Assembly: GCF_005508865.1 (NCBI RefSeq)
Contig: NZ_SCOM01000004.1
Coordinates: forward strand, 1-64,000
DNA from: Pseudomonas sp. F(2018)
Lineage (GTDB): Bacteria; Pseudomonadota; Gammaproteobacteria; Pseudomonadales; Pseudomonadaceae
Length of the DNA stretch: 64,000 bases
Direction of reading: 5' to 3'
Shown here one piece after another: positions 1 through 8,852 of this stretch (position 1 is its first letter; each line of letters opens with the position of its first letter). Position numbers and translations under genes: made by a program. The notes under the pieces were generated by a model that made no database searches, was not told the DNA's origin, and saw nothing but the letters and a program-made list of their open reading frames with translations.

Positions 1-42
1 TAGTGTGGGGTTTCCCCATGTGAGAGTAGGTCATCGTCAAGC
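1..42 (+). rRNA. rrf: 5S ribosomal RNA, 3' end (partial)
   Basis: The first bases match the 3' arm of Pseudomonas 5S rRNA, including GTGTGGGGTTTCCCCATG and the closing AGTAGGTCATCGTC. An rRNA operon therefore ends here on the + strand and most of it lies outside the window. The exact 3' end is uncertain by one or two bases. Confidence 0.93.
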
Positions 43-50
43 TCCTATCC

Positions 51-92
51 CCAAACCCCCATCCGAGAAATCGGGTGGGGGTTTGGCTTTTG
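51..92 (+). terminator. rrn operon intrinsic terminator
   Basis: A 16-bp stem (one G-T wobble) with a GAAA tetraloop at 67-70 is followed by CTTTTG. It sits directly after the 5S rRNA end and is the expected rRNA-operon terminator. I see nothing recognisable from about 93 to 250 except the approach to the next gene. Confidence 0.9.
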
Positions 93-265
93 CGCCGAAG
101 AAAAATATTCAGCAACCCGGCCCGAGGCATGCGGCTGACCGCCGCTTGCGTTAGGCTTGCGCCTGCTGTTCGCCCTGTTGTTGAACTAGCGTGATAGCGG
201 GCGCTGACCTTGCTGCTGCCGCAAGGAAGCCTTCGGACCCGCTCTGAGGAATGGAGTTTTCCTGC

Positions 266-2569
266 ATGACCGAGCTGAACACCGCGAAGACCCGGCGTAC
301 CACCAACTGGTCCGCCATCTGGGTGCTGCCCCTGATCGCTCTGCTGATTGGCGGCTGGCTGGCCTATCGAGCCTACAGCCAGGCTGGTATCGAGATTCAG
401 ATCTTCTTCCCCTCGGGCGATGGCATTCAGGTCAACAAGACCGAAGTCATTTACAAGGGCATGTCGATCGGCAAGGTCATCGGCATGGAGCTGGACGATC
501 ACGGCAAAGAGCGCGGTGTACGCGTCACCGTCGAGATGGACAAGCGCGTAGAGCCGCATCTGCGCAGCAATACGCGCTTCTGGCTGGTCAAGCCCAGCGT
601 CTCGCTGGCCGGTATCACCGGCCTGGAAACACTGGTGTCGGGTAACTACATCACCGCCAGCCCCGGCGATGGCGAACCGACCCGCAAGTTCGTCGCGCTC
701 GGTGAGCAGCCGCCATTGGCCGACACGGTGCCTGGCCTGCACCTGACCCTCAAGGCCGACCGTCTAGCCTCGATCAATCGCGACAGTCCGGTGTTCTACA
801 AGCAGATCCAGGTCGGCCGGGTGAAGAGCTACAAGCTCGCGGAAGATCAGACCACCGTCGAGATTCAGATATTCATTCAGCCCGAGTTCAGCAGCCTGGT
901 GCGCAAGCACACGCGTTTCTGGAACGCCAGCGGCGTGACCATCGACGCCGGGTTGTCCGGGGTCAAGGTACGCACCGAGTCCCTGTCGAGCATAGTCGCA
1001 GGCGGCATCGCCTTTGCCACCCCTGAGCATCGCAAGGACAGCCCACCCACCGATCCGGCAATTCCGTTCCGCCTCTACGAGGACTTCGACGCGGCCCAGG
1101 CTGGCATCAAGGCCACGCTCAAGCTGCAGGACTTCGAGGGCATCGAGTCTGGTCGCACGCCGATCATGTACAAGGGCATCCAGGTCGGTACCGTGAAGGC
1201 CATCAAGATCGACGAGGACCTGAGAACCGCCTCCCTCGACATGATGCTGGACCCGCGCGCCGAGGATTACCTGACCGAGGGCGCCGAATTCTGGACGGTC
1301 AAGCCTTCAATCTCCCTGGCCGGTATCACCGGCCTGGAAGCACTGGTAAAGGGCAACTACATCGCCATCAAACCGGGCGAGAAGGGCAATCCGCCGCTGC
1401 GTGACTTCGTGGCCCGGGCCAAGGCGCCACCATTGGATATCGATGCCCCCGGTCTTCACCTGGTGCTGTTCGCCGACACTCTGGGTTCGCTGGAAGTCGG
1501 CAGCCCGATCCTCTTCCGCCAGGTCAAGGTCGGCAGCATCCAGAGCTTCCAGTTCTCCCGTGATCGCAAGCGGGTGGTCCTCGGTGCGCACATCGAGCCG
1601 GCTTACGCCAACCTCGTGAACAGCTCCACGCGCTTCTGGAATGCCAGCGGTGTGACGCTCAAGGGCGGTATCTCCTCGGGCATCGAGGTCAAGAGTGAGT
1701 CGCTGCAGAGCCTGCTGGCCGGGGGCGTGACCTTCGAGACCCCGGATATGAAGGCGCCGGTCAACCGCAAGATCCAGCGCTTCACGCTGCACGGCGATCG
1801 TGACGCCGCGTTGCAGGAAGGCGTGGCGATTCAGATCAAGGTGCCCACCGGTGACGGCCTGAATCCAGGCACCTCGGTGCGCTTCAAGGGCATCGAGGTC
1901 GGCAAGGTGGAAAGCGTCGAGCTGACCGATGATCTGCAGGCCGTGCTGCTCAATGCGCGCATCACCAAGGCCGTCGGGCGCGTGGCTTCCGTCGGTAGCG
2001 AGTTCTGGGTCGTCAAGCCCGAGCTGGGCCTGGTGCGTACCGCCAACCTGGAGACGCTGGTCAGCGGTCAGTACCTCGAAGTGCTGCCGGCGGCCAAGGC
2101 CGGCAAGCCACAGCACTACTTCGAGGTGCGCAAGCAGGCGCCTACCGCCGAGACTCGCGAGGAAGGGCTGCGCCTGATCCTTAGCACGGCGCGCCGGGGC
2201 TCGATCAAGCCCGGTGTGGTGGTCAGCTACCGCGAGGTACCGGTGGGCAAGGTCACCCATTTCGAACTGGGCCCGACTTCCGATCGCGTGCTGATCCATG
2301 TGCTGATCGAGCCACGCTACGCACCCCTAGTGCGCACCGGCAGTCGCTTCTGGAATGCCAGCGGCATCGGTGTGGATGCCGGGCTGTTCAAGGGCGTGAA
2401 GGTGCGTACCGAGTCGCTGGAGGCGCTGCTGGAAGGCGGTATCGCCTTCGCCACGCCGGACAACGCGGTGATGGGCGGCCCGGCCAAACCCGGCCAGACC
2501 TTCGCCCTCAACGACGAGGTCAACGAGGAGTGGCTGAAGTGGGCGCCGAAGATCGCCCTGGAGAAATAG
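266..2569 (+). CDS. PqiB/LetB-type MlaD-family protein with six MCE domains
   Basis: This protein probably forms a periplasm-spanning tube that moves lipids between inner and outer membranes. After a short cytoplasmic tail one membrane helix (about residues 18-36) anchors it. Six MCE repeats follow, alternating two types: odd repeats carry FW.VKP..(S/G)L and even repeats carry TRFWNASG. E. coli PqiB has three MCE domains and LetB/YebT seven, so six is intermediate. I chose the ATG at 266 because GGAG lies about ten bases upstream; the in-frame ATG at 251 has its purine run too close. No pqiA/letA partner precedes it, because the upstream neighbour is an rRNA operon. Confidence 0.85.
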   Translation: MTELNTAKTRRTTNWSAIWVLPLIALLIGGWLAYRAYSQAGIEIQIFFPSGDGIQVNKTEVIYKGMSIGKVIGMELDDHGKERGVRVTVEMDKRVEPHLRSNTRFWLVKPSVSLAGITGLETLVSGNYITASPGDGEPTRKFVALGEQPPLADTVPGLHLTLKADRLASINRDSPVFYKQIQVGRVKSYKLAEDQTTVEIQIFIQPEFSSLVRKHTRFWNASGVTIDAGLSGVKVRTESLSSIVAGGIAFATPEHRKDSPPTDPAIPFRLYEDFDAAQAGIKATLKLQDFEGIESGRTPIMYKGIQVGTVKAIKIDEDLRTASLDMMLDPRAEDYLTEGAEFWTVKPSISLAGITGLEALVKGNYIAIKPGEKGNPPLRDFVARAKAPPLDIDAPGLHLVLFADTLGSLEVGSPILFRQVKVGSIQSFQFSRDRKRVVLGAHIEPAYANLVNSSTRFWNASGVTLKGGISSGIEVKSESLQSLLAGGVTFETPDMKAPVNRKIQRFTLHGDRDAALQEGVAIQIKVPTGDGLNPGTSVRFKGIEVGKVESVELTDDLQAVLLNARITKAVGRVASVGSEFWVVKPELGLVRTANLETLVSGQYLEVLPAAKAGKPQHYFEVRKQAPTAETREEGLRLILSTARRGSIKPGVVVSYREVPVGKVTHFELGPTSDRVLIHVLIEPRYAPLVRTGSRFWNASGIGVDAGLFKGVKVRTESLEALLEGGIAFATPDNAVMGGPAKPGQTFALNDEVNEEWLKWAPKIALEK

Positions 2570-2646
2570 GCGGATTCAGCTTGGGTTAAGTCGGCCTGGT
2601 TATCTTTACTCCCGTCGAAACCAATCACTCCCGACGGAGACACGAG

Positions 2647-2955
2647 ATGAACAAGCTGACTGCCCTTTTCGCCATCACTGCCCTCGCCACCACCGCCGGC
2701 ATCGCCCAGGCCCGCGACCTGGGCCCGGACGAAGCGCTTAAGCTGCGCGACGCCGGCACCATCCAGAGCTTCGACAAGCTCAATGCCGCCGCCCTGGCCA
2801 AGCACCAGGGTGGCCAGGTCACCGAGACCGAGCTGGAAGAGGAATACGGCCGCTACATCTACCAGGTGGAGGTACGCGACGCCCAGGGCGTGAAGTGGGA
2901 CATGGAGCTGGATGCCACTAACGGCCAGATCCTCCAGGACCACCAGGACGACTGA
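2647..2955 (+). CDS. Secreted PepSY-domain protein
   Basis: A 102-residue protein with a signal peptide (MNKLTALFAITALATTAGIAQA) and a single PepSY-like domain, seen in the pattern YIYQVEVRD..G..WDMELDATNGQIL. Such periplasmic proteins are thought to bind or inhibit partners such as peptidases or sensor kinases; the partner here is unknown. A strong Shine-Dalgarno (ACGGAGA) precedes the ATG. It stands alone and is convergent with the mks operon, sharing a bidirectional terminator. Confidence 0.8.
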   Translation: MNKLTALFAITALATTAGIAQARDLGPDEALKLRDAGTIQSFDKLNAAALAKHQGGQVTETELEEEYGRYIYQVEVRDAQGVKWDMELDATNGQILQDHQDD

Positions 2956-2968
2956 TCCCCTCCCAAGA

Positions 2969-2994
2969 AAAAGGGCCGCATAAGCGGCCCTTTT
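2969..2994. terminator. Bidirectional terminator between PepSY gene and mksB
   Basis: AAAAGGGCCGC-ATAA-GCGGCCCTTTT is a perfect hairpin with A-runs on one side and T-runs on the other, so it can serve both convergent genes. Confidence 0.9.
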
Positions 2995-3010
2995 CGTTTG
3001 CGCGTAAGGA

Positions 3011-5830
3011 TCAGGCCGGCTCGGCCTGTTCTTCCTGCACCTTGGCCGTCTCGCGGCGCTTGATGTACTTCCAGTCCGCCTCGTCGATGTAGATGCCGTT
3101 CGGCCCGCTGCCACCTTCCAGGTCGATGGCCACGGTGGCCGATACCTGCGGCTTCACCGACGCCAGGATCGGTACGAAGCCCAGCTGCAGGCTGGTCTCG
3201 ATCAGCGCCTGCTGGTTGCGCTCGTCGATGTCCGCCGCCTCGTCGAGGTAGTAGGGCAGGCGCACCTTGCCGGCCTGCTCGCGGTCCATCAGGTGCAGCA
3301 ACAGGTACATGTTGGTCAGCGCCTTGATGGTCATGGTGGTGCCGTTGGACGCCGCGCCGTCGATGTCGGTGTGCATCACCGGCTGGCCACCGACCTTGGT
3401 GATCTCGAAGGCCAGTTCGAACAGGTCCTTGAGGCCCAGCTGGTTGTGGTTGGCCGCCACCAGGCGCGCCAGGTACTCCTTGGCTTCCTCGTTCTTGGCG
3501 TCCTGATCACCGCTCTGCTGCAGGTCGAACACCGACAGGGTCTCGCCTTCCTCGTACTGGCCGGCGCTGTGGATGATCTGGTCGATGTGCTTGAGCGCAT
3601 CCTTGTTCGGCGCCAGGACGATGCGGAAGCTCTCCAGGTTGGAGACCTGGCGCTTGTTGATCTCGCGGTTGAACAGTGCCAGCTGGTGTTCCAGGTTGTC
3701 GTAGTCGCTGCGGATATTGCGCAGGGTACGGGCGATATCGGTGACCGCTGCGCGGCGTGCCTTGGCCAGAGTGAGGGCTTCGTCCTGGCGGTGCGCGTAG
3801 GCGTTGACCAGCAGGTGCAGGCGACGCTCGACGTCGTCCTCGCTGTCGAACTTGGCCACGCCCTTCAGGCGCACCTGGGCATACAGCGCCTCGATCTGCC
3901 CGTCGATGCGCTGCAGCGCCTGCCAGCTGTCCTGGTAGTCGTTGAGCAGCGGCTGCAGGTTGTCCAGCGAGTCGTCCACCGGGTCCATGAACGGCGTACC
4001 GAACGGCAGGTCGGCCGGCAGTAGCTGGCGACGGCGCAAGGCGTCTTCCAGAGTGCGCTGCTTGGCTTCCAGATCGGCCAGTTGGCGGCCGACCAGCTGC
4101 AGCTTGGCGGAGAGCTGCTGCACGCGCTCGGTGAAGGCGTCGGCGGCGCGCTTGAGTTCGTCCTGGGCGGCTTCCAGCTGCTCCAGCTGTTCCAGCTTGC
4201 TGGCGTCCTCGGCGGACAGGGTCTGGCAGCGACGGAAGTCTTCCAGCGCCTTCTGCGCGTCCAGCACGGCCTGGTACAGCTGCTCGGCCTGGGCCTTGCT
4301 CGCGGCGCGGTCATTGGCCACGGCCTGCTGGGTCTTCAGTTGCTTGAGCTCGCGTTCCAGGCGGTCGCGCTGGTCGCGTAGCGCCGCGCGGTCGGCCAGG
4401 GCCTGCAGGGCCGGCGGCTCGATGTGCGAGAGGTCAATGGACAGGCCGGGCACTTCGAAGTGATCGCCCTTGAAGCGATCCAACACGGCCTCCACAGCCT
4501 TGACCCAGTCATCCCCCTCGGCCTGGATGCCCTTCTCGCCCAGCGGCAGGCTGAACAGCTGGCCGTTGAACAGGCGCATCAGGCGGTCCACATCGGCCTG
4601 GCTGAACTCTTCGCGCAGGCGCGAGTAGCTGTTGTTGTCGGCGTGGTCCAGCTGCTGCTTGACCGACTTCAGGCGCTTCTCCAAGTCGCGCAGACGCTCG
4701 TCCAGATCCTCGGCGGAGAACTGCCGCGACTGCGCCAGGGCGCCGGCCAGTTCGTCGTGGGCGTCCTTGGCGGCGAGCAGCTGGGCTTCCAGCACCTTCA
4801 CATCGTCGACCAGGGCGAAGCGGTTCTTCAGTACTGCCAGCTCGCCCATCCAGCGCTGGATCTCGCTGATCTCGCGCTCCAGGCGCATCAGCTCCTGGGT
4901 GCCGCCGCGCTGTTCGTGCTGCAGGCCATCCTGCTCGGCGCGGTAGTGCTCGTGCTGGGTCAGCAGTTCGTCACGGCGGGCGCCGGCGTAGTCCTGCCAG
5001 GTGCCGAGCAGGCTATCCAGCAGCGGCGACAGGCGATGCAGCTTGCCGCGCAGCACTTCGCGCTGGGCCACGCCGGCGGACAGCGCCTCGATCAGCGGGC
5101 CAGCGGTGACCAGGGCCTGGTAGTCCTGCTCCATGCGGCGCACGTCGCGGAAGGCCTCTTCGGTGGCGGCGATGTAGTCGACGCTGCCGGAGCGCAGGCT
5201 GTGCTCGAAGGCATCGAGGAACAGCTGCTTCAACTTCGCCGCGGTGATCTCGCGCATGTGCAGCAGGTTGATGAACAGCGCGCGGAAGGTCTTCAGGCTC
5301 TGCTCGCTGGTGGAGCGCAGCGGAATCAGGGTCAGGTCCAGCGGGATCGAAGTGTGGCCGCCGACCAGCAGGCGGCGCAGCTCTTCCGGCTTCAGCTCGT
5401 AGGCGACGATGCCGGCCTGGCCGAGGTTGTTGAACAGCTCGCGCTGGCGCAGGCAGGTGCCGTTGCTCTGGTAGTGCTGCAGGTCCAGCTCGCCCTGGTA
5501 GGCAAAGAACTGGTGGCCGAAGCCGCCGCCCGGGCCGCGACCGGCCACGCCGATCACGTGCGGGCCGTGGGGCAGGGACACTTCGACGAGGATGTAGCTG
5601 GTGTCGCTGGCGAAGTAGAACTTGCGCGAGGCTTCCAGGCTGTACTTGCCGAAGCTCATGTCCGACATGCGCGCCAGGATCGGGAACTGCAGGGCGTTGA
5701 TCGACGCCGACTTGCCCAGGTTGTTGGCGCCGTACACCGACAGCGGGTTTTCCAGCGGGAACAGGCCGAGGCTGTAGCCGGCGGTGTTCAGCAGGGCGAA
5801 GCGGCGGATGCCGTAGCGTTCCTGGCTCAT
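3011..5830 (-). CDS. mksB: MksB, SMC-like ATPase of the Mks condensin
   Basis: The 939-residue ATP-driven subunit of an alternative bacterial condensin that shapes chromosomal or foreign DNA. The N-terminus holds a nucleotide-binding loop GANNLGKS (residues 34-41). A long, charged, Leu/Gln-rich coiled-coil middle (roughly 230-700) follows, then a C-terminal Walker B-like YYLDEAADID (about 860-869). It is the last gene of mksF-mksE-mksB and overlaps mksE by 4 bp. No mksG/JetD nuclease gene follows, so this resembles the three-gene Mks form rather than the four-gene Wadjet plasmid-defence form. Confidence 0.92.
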   Translation of the reverse strand: MSQERYGIRRFALLNTAGYSLGLFPLENPLSVYGANNLGKSASINALQFPILARMSDMSFGKYSLEASRKFYFASDTSYILVEVSLPHGPHVIGVAGRGPGGGFGHQFFAYQGELDLQHYQSNGTCLRQRELFNNLGQAGIVAYELKPEELRRLLVGGHTSIPLDLTLIPLRSTSEQSLKTFRALFINLLHMREITAAKLKQLFLDAFEHSLRSGSVDYIAATEEAFRDVRRMEQDYQALVTAGPLIEALSAGVAQREVLRGKLHRLSPLLDSLLGTWQDYAGARRDELLTQHEHYRAEQDGLQHEQRGGTQELMRLEREISEIQRWMGELAVLKNRFALVDDVKVLEAQLLAAKDAHDELAGALAQSRQFSAEDLDERLRDLEKRLKSVKQQLDHADNNSYSRLREEFSQADVDRLMRLFNGQLFSLPLGEKGIQAEGDDWVKAVEAVLDRFKGDHFEVPGLSIDLSHIEPPALQALADRAALRDQRDRLERELKQLKTQQAVANDRAASKAQAEQLYQAVLDAQKALEDFRRCQTLSAEDASKLEQLEQLEAAQDELKRAADAFTERVQQLSAKLQLVGRQLADLEAKQRTLEDALRRRQLLPADLPFGTPFMDPVDDSLDNLQPLLNDYQDSWQALQRIDGQIEALYAQVRLKGVAKFDSEDDVERRLHLLVNAYAHRQDEALTLAKARRAAVTDIARTLRNIRSDYDNLEHQLALFNREINKRQVSNLESFRIVLAPNKDALKHIDQIIHSAGQYEEGETLSVFDLQQSGDQDAKNEEAKEYLARLVAANHNQLGLKDLFELAFEITKVGGQPVMHTDIDGAASNGTTMTIKALTNMYLLLHLMDREQAGKVRLPYYLDEAADIDERNQQALIETSLQLGFVPILASVKPQVSATVAIDLEGGSGPNGIYIDEADWKYIKRRETAKVQEEQAEPA

Positions 5831-6531
5831 GCGTCGATCTCCTGGGCTTCACGTTCTTCGGCCATGGCGCGGGCCAGGGCGTCTTCTTCGCTTTCCTCGC
5901 TGGCCACGTCGGCGACGGGCTCGATGAGCACGATGTCGTCCTCGCCGTCATCGGCGACCAGTACTGGCGTCGGCAGCGGCAGGGCGCTGTGCAGGCTGGC
6001 GGCCAGGTCGCGGTCCTGCTGCACGGCCAGGCACACGTCGAGGAAGCGGTGCATCGGCGCGAGGAAGCGGTACACGCCGTTGTCCTCGCTGGCGAAGCCG
6101 AGCTGGGTCAGACGGCGCATGACCTTCTCTTCCAGCTCGTCCTGGGTGGTGACTTCAGCCTGCAGGAACAGGTCCTTGTACTTCTCCAGCAGCGGCGGCA
6201 GCTCGTCGCGACCGAGGCTGCCGCCATCGAGCACGGCCAGCGGGTCGCGGCCCTGGTCCGCCAGATGTTCAACGAGGATGAAGGTAAACAGCGCCAGGCG
6301 CTGGGCGGTCTTGTTCACCTGGGCGCCCATCTGCTCGGGGACGAAGTAGTAGAAGCCGCGGGTGTCGCAGGTCAGCTCGTAGCCGAGCGACTTGAACAGC
6401 GCGCGGTACTGGTCCTGCAGGTTGGACAGCTGGGTATACAGCTCCGGGTCGCGGCGGCTGATGTGGTAGCCCTTGAACAGCTCGCGGAAGATCGGCGCCA
6501 GCTGGGTCAGTTCTTTCAGGTCGATATTCAT
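5827..6531 (-). CDS. mksE: MksE, accessory subunit of the Mks condensin
   Basis: A 234-residue winged-helix-type subunit expected to bind the kleisin MksF and regulate the MksB ATPase. It begins MNIDLKELTQLAPIFRELFKG and ends in a very acidic tail (about 185-234) rich in Asp and Glu. Its start overlaps the mksF stop by 4 bp and its stop overlaps the mksB start by 4 bp, so the three products are likely made in balanced amounts by translational coupling. The call rests mainly on operon position and size. Confidence 0.88.
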   Translation of the reverse strand: MNIDLKELTQLAPIFRELFKGYHISRRDPELYTQLSNLQDQYRALFKSLGYELTCDTRGFYYFVPEQMGAQVNKTAQRLALFTFILVEHLADQGRDPLAVLDGGSLGRDELPPLLEKYKDLFLQAEVTTQDELEEKVMRRLTQLGFASEDNGVYRFLAPMHRFLDVCLAVQQDRDLAASLHSALPLPTPVLVADDGEDDIVLIEPVADVASEESEEDALARAMAEEREAQEIDA

Positions 6532-7778
6532 GCGGTAGTGGTCCCGGCCGGCTTGATCAGGGCGTAGGAGCTCAGGCTGACCTGATGCTCGCGGGTGAGG
6601 TAGTCGCGGCGCTCGAGGCGCTCACGCTGGAAACGGCTGTCGCGGGACAGGCGCGAGAACCAGTAGAGCAATTCGTCGGTGGCACCGTTGGGCTCCTGGT
6701 CCAGCAGCCAGCCCATCAGGTCTGGCAGCGGCAGGGCCTGCTCGCAGCGCTCGATCATCTCGCGGGCGGTGCGGGGCGCGCGTTGCGGTTCGCCCTTGCG
6801 CGTGCCGCTGGCCTTGGGGAATTGCGACGGCTTGGGCTCGAAGCGGGCGAGGGCATAGACGTACGCCTCGACCTGCGAGGCGGTGCCGAGGAAGGTGCTC
6901 TGCGGACGGCTGTGCAGCGGCAGCGAGGCCTGCGGTACGGCGTCCAGGCCCTTCTTGCGGATCGCCGCCAGGGCCAGCGCCGCGCCACGGGTCACGGCGT
7001 TGTGCCGACGCGCTTCCTCGCGCAGCGGCAGCAGCAGCTCGCGGGCCTTGCGCAGGGTCAGCTGGGCAGTGGTCTGCATTTCCAGAATGCGAGCGTGGGT
7101 GCGCAGCAGCAGGTCATCGTCGACCAGCTGGCCGAGGCGCTGCTGTTCGCCGAGCAGCTTGAGCAGCACCTGCTCGACGCGGCGTACGCCCTGCTCGAAG
7201 GCACCGTCCGCGGCGACCAGCTGGATCATCGGCTCGACGTACTCGTCCCAGGTCGCCAGTACTTCGGCGTAGCGCTGGCGCAGCGGGATCTGCCGGTCGC
7301 TGGTCTTGGCTCGCTCGGCCACGCCGATCAGCGCCTGCTCGTCGTTGCCGAGCTTCTTCAGTACATCGCGCACGCGCATATCGAGCAGGCGCAGCTGGCG
7401 CGCCAGATCGTTGCCGTCGCGCACCTCGAAGGCGTCCTGGATATAGCCCGCCAGGCGCTCCAGATGGCGCAGGTAGGCTTCGATCTCCAGGCACAGGCCG
7501 AGGCGGTGTTCACGCCGCAGGTAGGCGAGGAAGTCGTGGATCTGCGCGTTCAGCTCGAAGCGGTTGGGGCTCTTGGCCACCGGCACCAGGATATCCAGGC
7601 GGATCCACTGGTCGAGCAGGGCGGTGATGTCGGCAGGGCTGCCCTCGGGCAGTTGCGCACCGAGCTGGTTGCGCAGCTCGATCAGGCTCAGGGTGCCGGC
7701 ATCGAAGCGCTCGCACAGCGGTTCGAGCAGCGTCCAGTGCTCGGCGAGGGCGCGCAATACGCGCTTGGGGTCAATCAT
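6528..7778 (-). CDS. mksF: MksF, kleisin subunit of the Mks condensin
   Basis: A 416-residue, largely helical kleisin that should bridge the two MksB heads. It is first in the operon, beginning MIDPKRVLRALAEHWTLLEPL, and is rich in Leu, Arg and Glu heptads typical of this subunit. It is divergent from the unknown gene at 8055; the 276-bp gap between them contains a dispersed repeat. From memory, P. aeruginosa carries the same order at PA4686-PA4684. Confidence 0.9.
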   Translation of the reverse strand: MIDPKRVLRALAEHWTLLEPLCERFDAGTLSLIELRNQLGAQLPEGSPADITALLDQWIRLDILVPVAKSPNRFELNAQIHDFLAYLRREHRLGLCLEIEAYLRHLERLAGYIQDAFEVRDGNDLARQLRLLDMRVRDVLKKLGNDEQALIGVAERAKTSDRQIPLRQRYAEVLATWDEYVEPMIQLVAADGAFEQGVRRVEQVLLKLLGEQQRLGQLVDDDLLLRTHARILEMQTTAQLTLRKARELLLPLREEARRHNAVTRGAALALAAIRKKGLDAVPQASLPLHSRPQSTFLGTASQVEAYVYALARFEPKPSQFPKASGTRKGEPQRAPRTAREMIERCEQALPLPDLMGWLLDQEPNGATDELLYWFSRLSRDSRFQRERLERRDYLTREHQVSLSSYALIKPAGTTTA

Positions 7779-7819
7779 TGGGGCATCCGTTCTGCGGGCT
7801 GCTTTTCTGATCTGCTGCG

Positions 7820-7918
7820 CGTCGGCCAGCCGGCGTTAAAAATGGCTTCGGAATGCTCATTTACAGCTCGTAAACTCCGCTTCCTCAGCCATTTTTGCCT
7901 TGTCTGGCTCTAGCTCGC
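7820..7918 (-). repeat. Dispersed intergenic repeat (family A, copy 1)
   Basis: Read on the minus strand this begins GAGCTAGAGCCAGACAAGGC and ends near TGGCCGACG. Inside, AAAAATGGCT near one end and AGCCATTTTT near the other form an inverted pair. A central TTTACGAGCTGTAAA is palindromic. The same ends and central palindrome recur at 61300-61480 in the other orientation. Confidence 0.6.
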
Positions 7919-8054
7919 GAGATCATCAATAGTTCAAAGGCGGCGGAATTGTACTGCAAAGGTGCACAGCTGGCCGTCACGCCCATCGGCCTTTTCCCGA
8001 GGGCCGATTCAGGCCACAATTCGCGCCTGATTCCGCCTTGTCTGGAAGCCCCTC

Positions 8055-8852
8055 TTGATCGAAGAAGTCCGCCGCCGTGCCTATCTGACCGCCATGCAGG
8101 TGGCCAGCTGGCTGCCGCGCGTGGAGCTGCCGTTCGCCGCGCCGTCGCGCGCCGAGCTGCTGCAGCCGCAGCCCGAGCCGGAAGTCGCACCCGCCGCGCC
8201 CGTGGTTCCCGTGGCGGCGCCGGTGGTCGAGGCCAAGGCGCCGGTCGAGCCGCAGCGCCCGGTCATCGAGGTGCCGCGCCCCTCGGCCGCGTCCAAGGTA
8301 TTCGCCAAGCCGGAGGCCAAGGCCGAGCCGGAAGAGGCGCCGGTGGCCGAGGCCAAGCCAGTGGTGCCGCCGCCACGCTTCGCCCTGCAGCTGCTGCGCG
8401 CCGGCGACTGCGCCCTGCTGGTCGAGTTGGCCACGGGCGAGCCCTTCCAGAGCCGCGACCCTTCCTATCTGTTGCTCAAGGACCTGCTGCGCGCCGCCGG
8501 CCTGCCGGACGCCCCGCAGCAGGTCGGCGACGGCTCGCCGATCCGCTGGCCGCTGCTGTCGCGTGGCAATCTCGACCAGGGCCCCGAGGCCGCTCGCGAT
8601 TACGTGCAGGGCGTGCTCGCCGGCCAGCTGGAAAGCCAGCCCTGCAGCTGCCTGTGGCTGATCGGCCTGCCGGCCGTGCGCTTCGCCGGTGAGGCGGACG
8701 AGCAGGCCTACAACCGCGAGCTGCAGGTCGAGGGCCTGGGCGCCGCCTGGGCGCTGCCGAGCCTCGAGCTGCTGATGGACGAGCCGCAGCGCAAGGCCGA
8801 GCTGTGGCGTGCCATGCGCCGGCTGATGCCGCGCTGGAAAGCCTCGGCATGA
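8055..8852 (+). CDS. Conserved protein of unknown function upstream of rimI
   Basis: A 265-residue protein with three parts: a short N-terminal segment (residues 1-35), a Pro/Ala/Glu/Val-rich low-complexity linker (about 36-110), and a folded C-terminal domain (about 115-265). The start is probably TTG at 8055, with an ATG at 8094 as alternative. Its stop overlaps the rimI start (ATGA), so the two genes are translationally coupled. I recognise no catalytic motif and assign no function. Confidence 0.7.
   Translation: MIEEVRRRAYLTAMQVASWLPRVELPFAAPSRAELLQPQPEPEVAPAAPVVPVAAPVVEAKAPVEPQRPVIEVPRPSAASKVFAKPEAKAEPEEAPVAEAKPVVPPPRFALQLLRAGDCALLVELATGEPFQSRDPSYLLLKDLLRAAGLPDAPQQVGDGSPIRWPLLSRGNLDQGPEAARDYVQGVLAGQLESQPCSCLWLIGLPAVRFAGEADEQAYNRELQVEGLGAAWALPSLELLMDEPQRKAELWRAMRRLMPRWKASA

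Noticed and set aside
4424..6349. 641-codon open frame on the + strand opposite mksB/mksE
   Set aside because: Codon-position shadow of the GC-rich mks genes: Gln/Ala/Val/Leu-rich composition, no motifs, and the minus-strand genes are clearly real.
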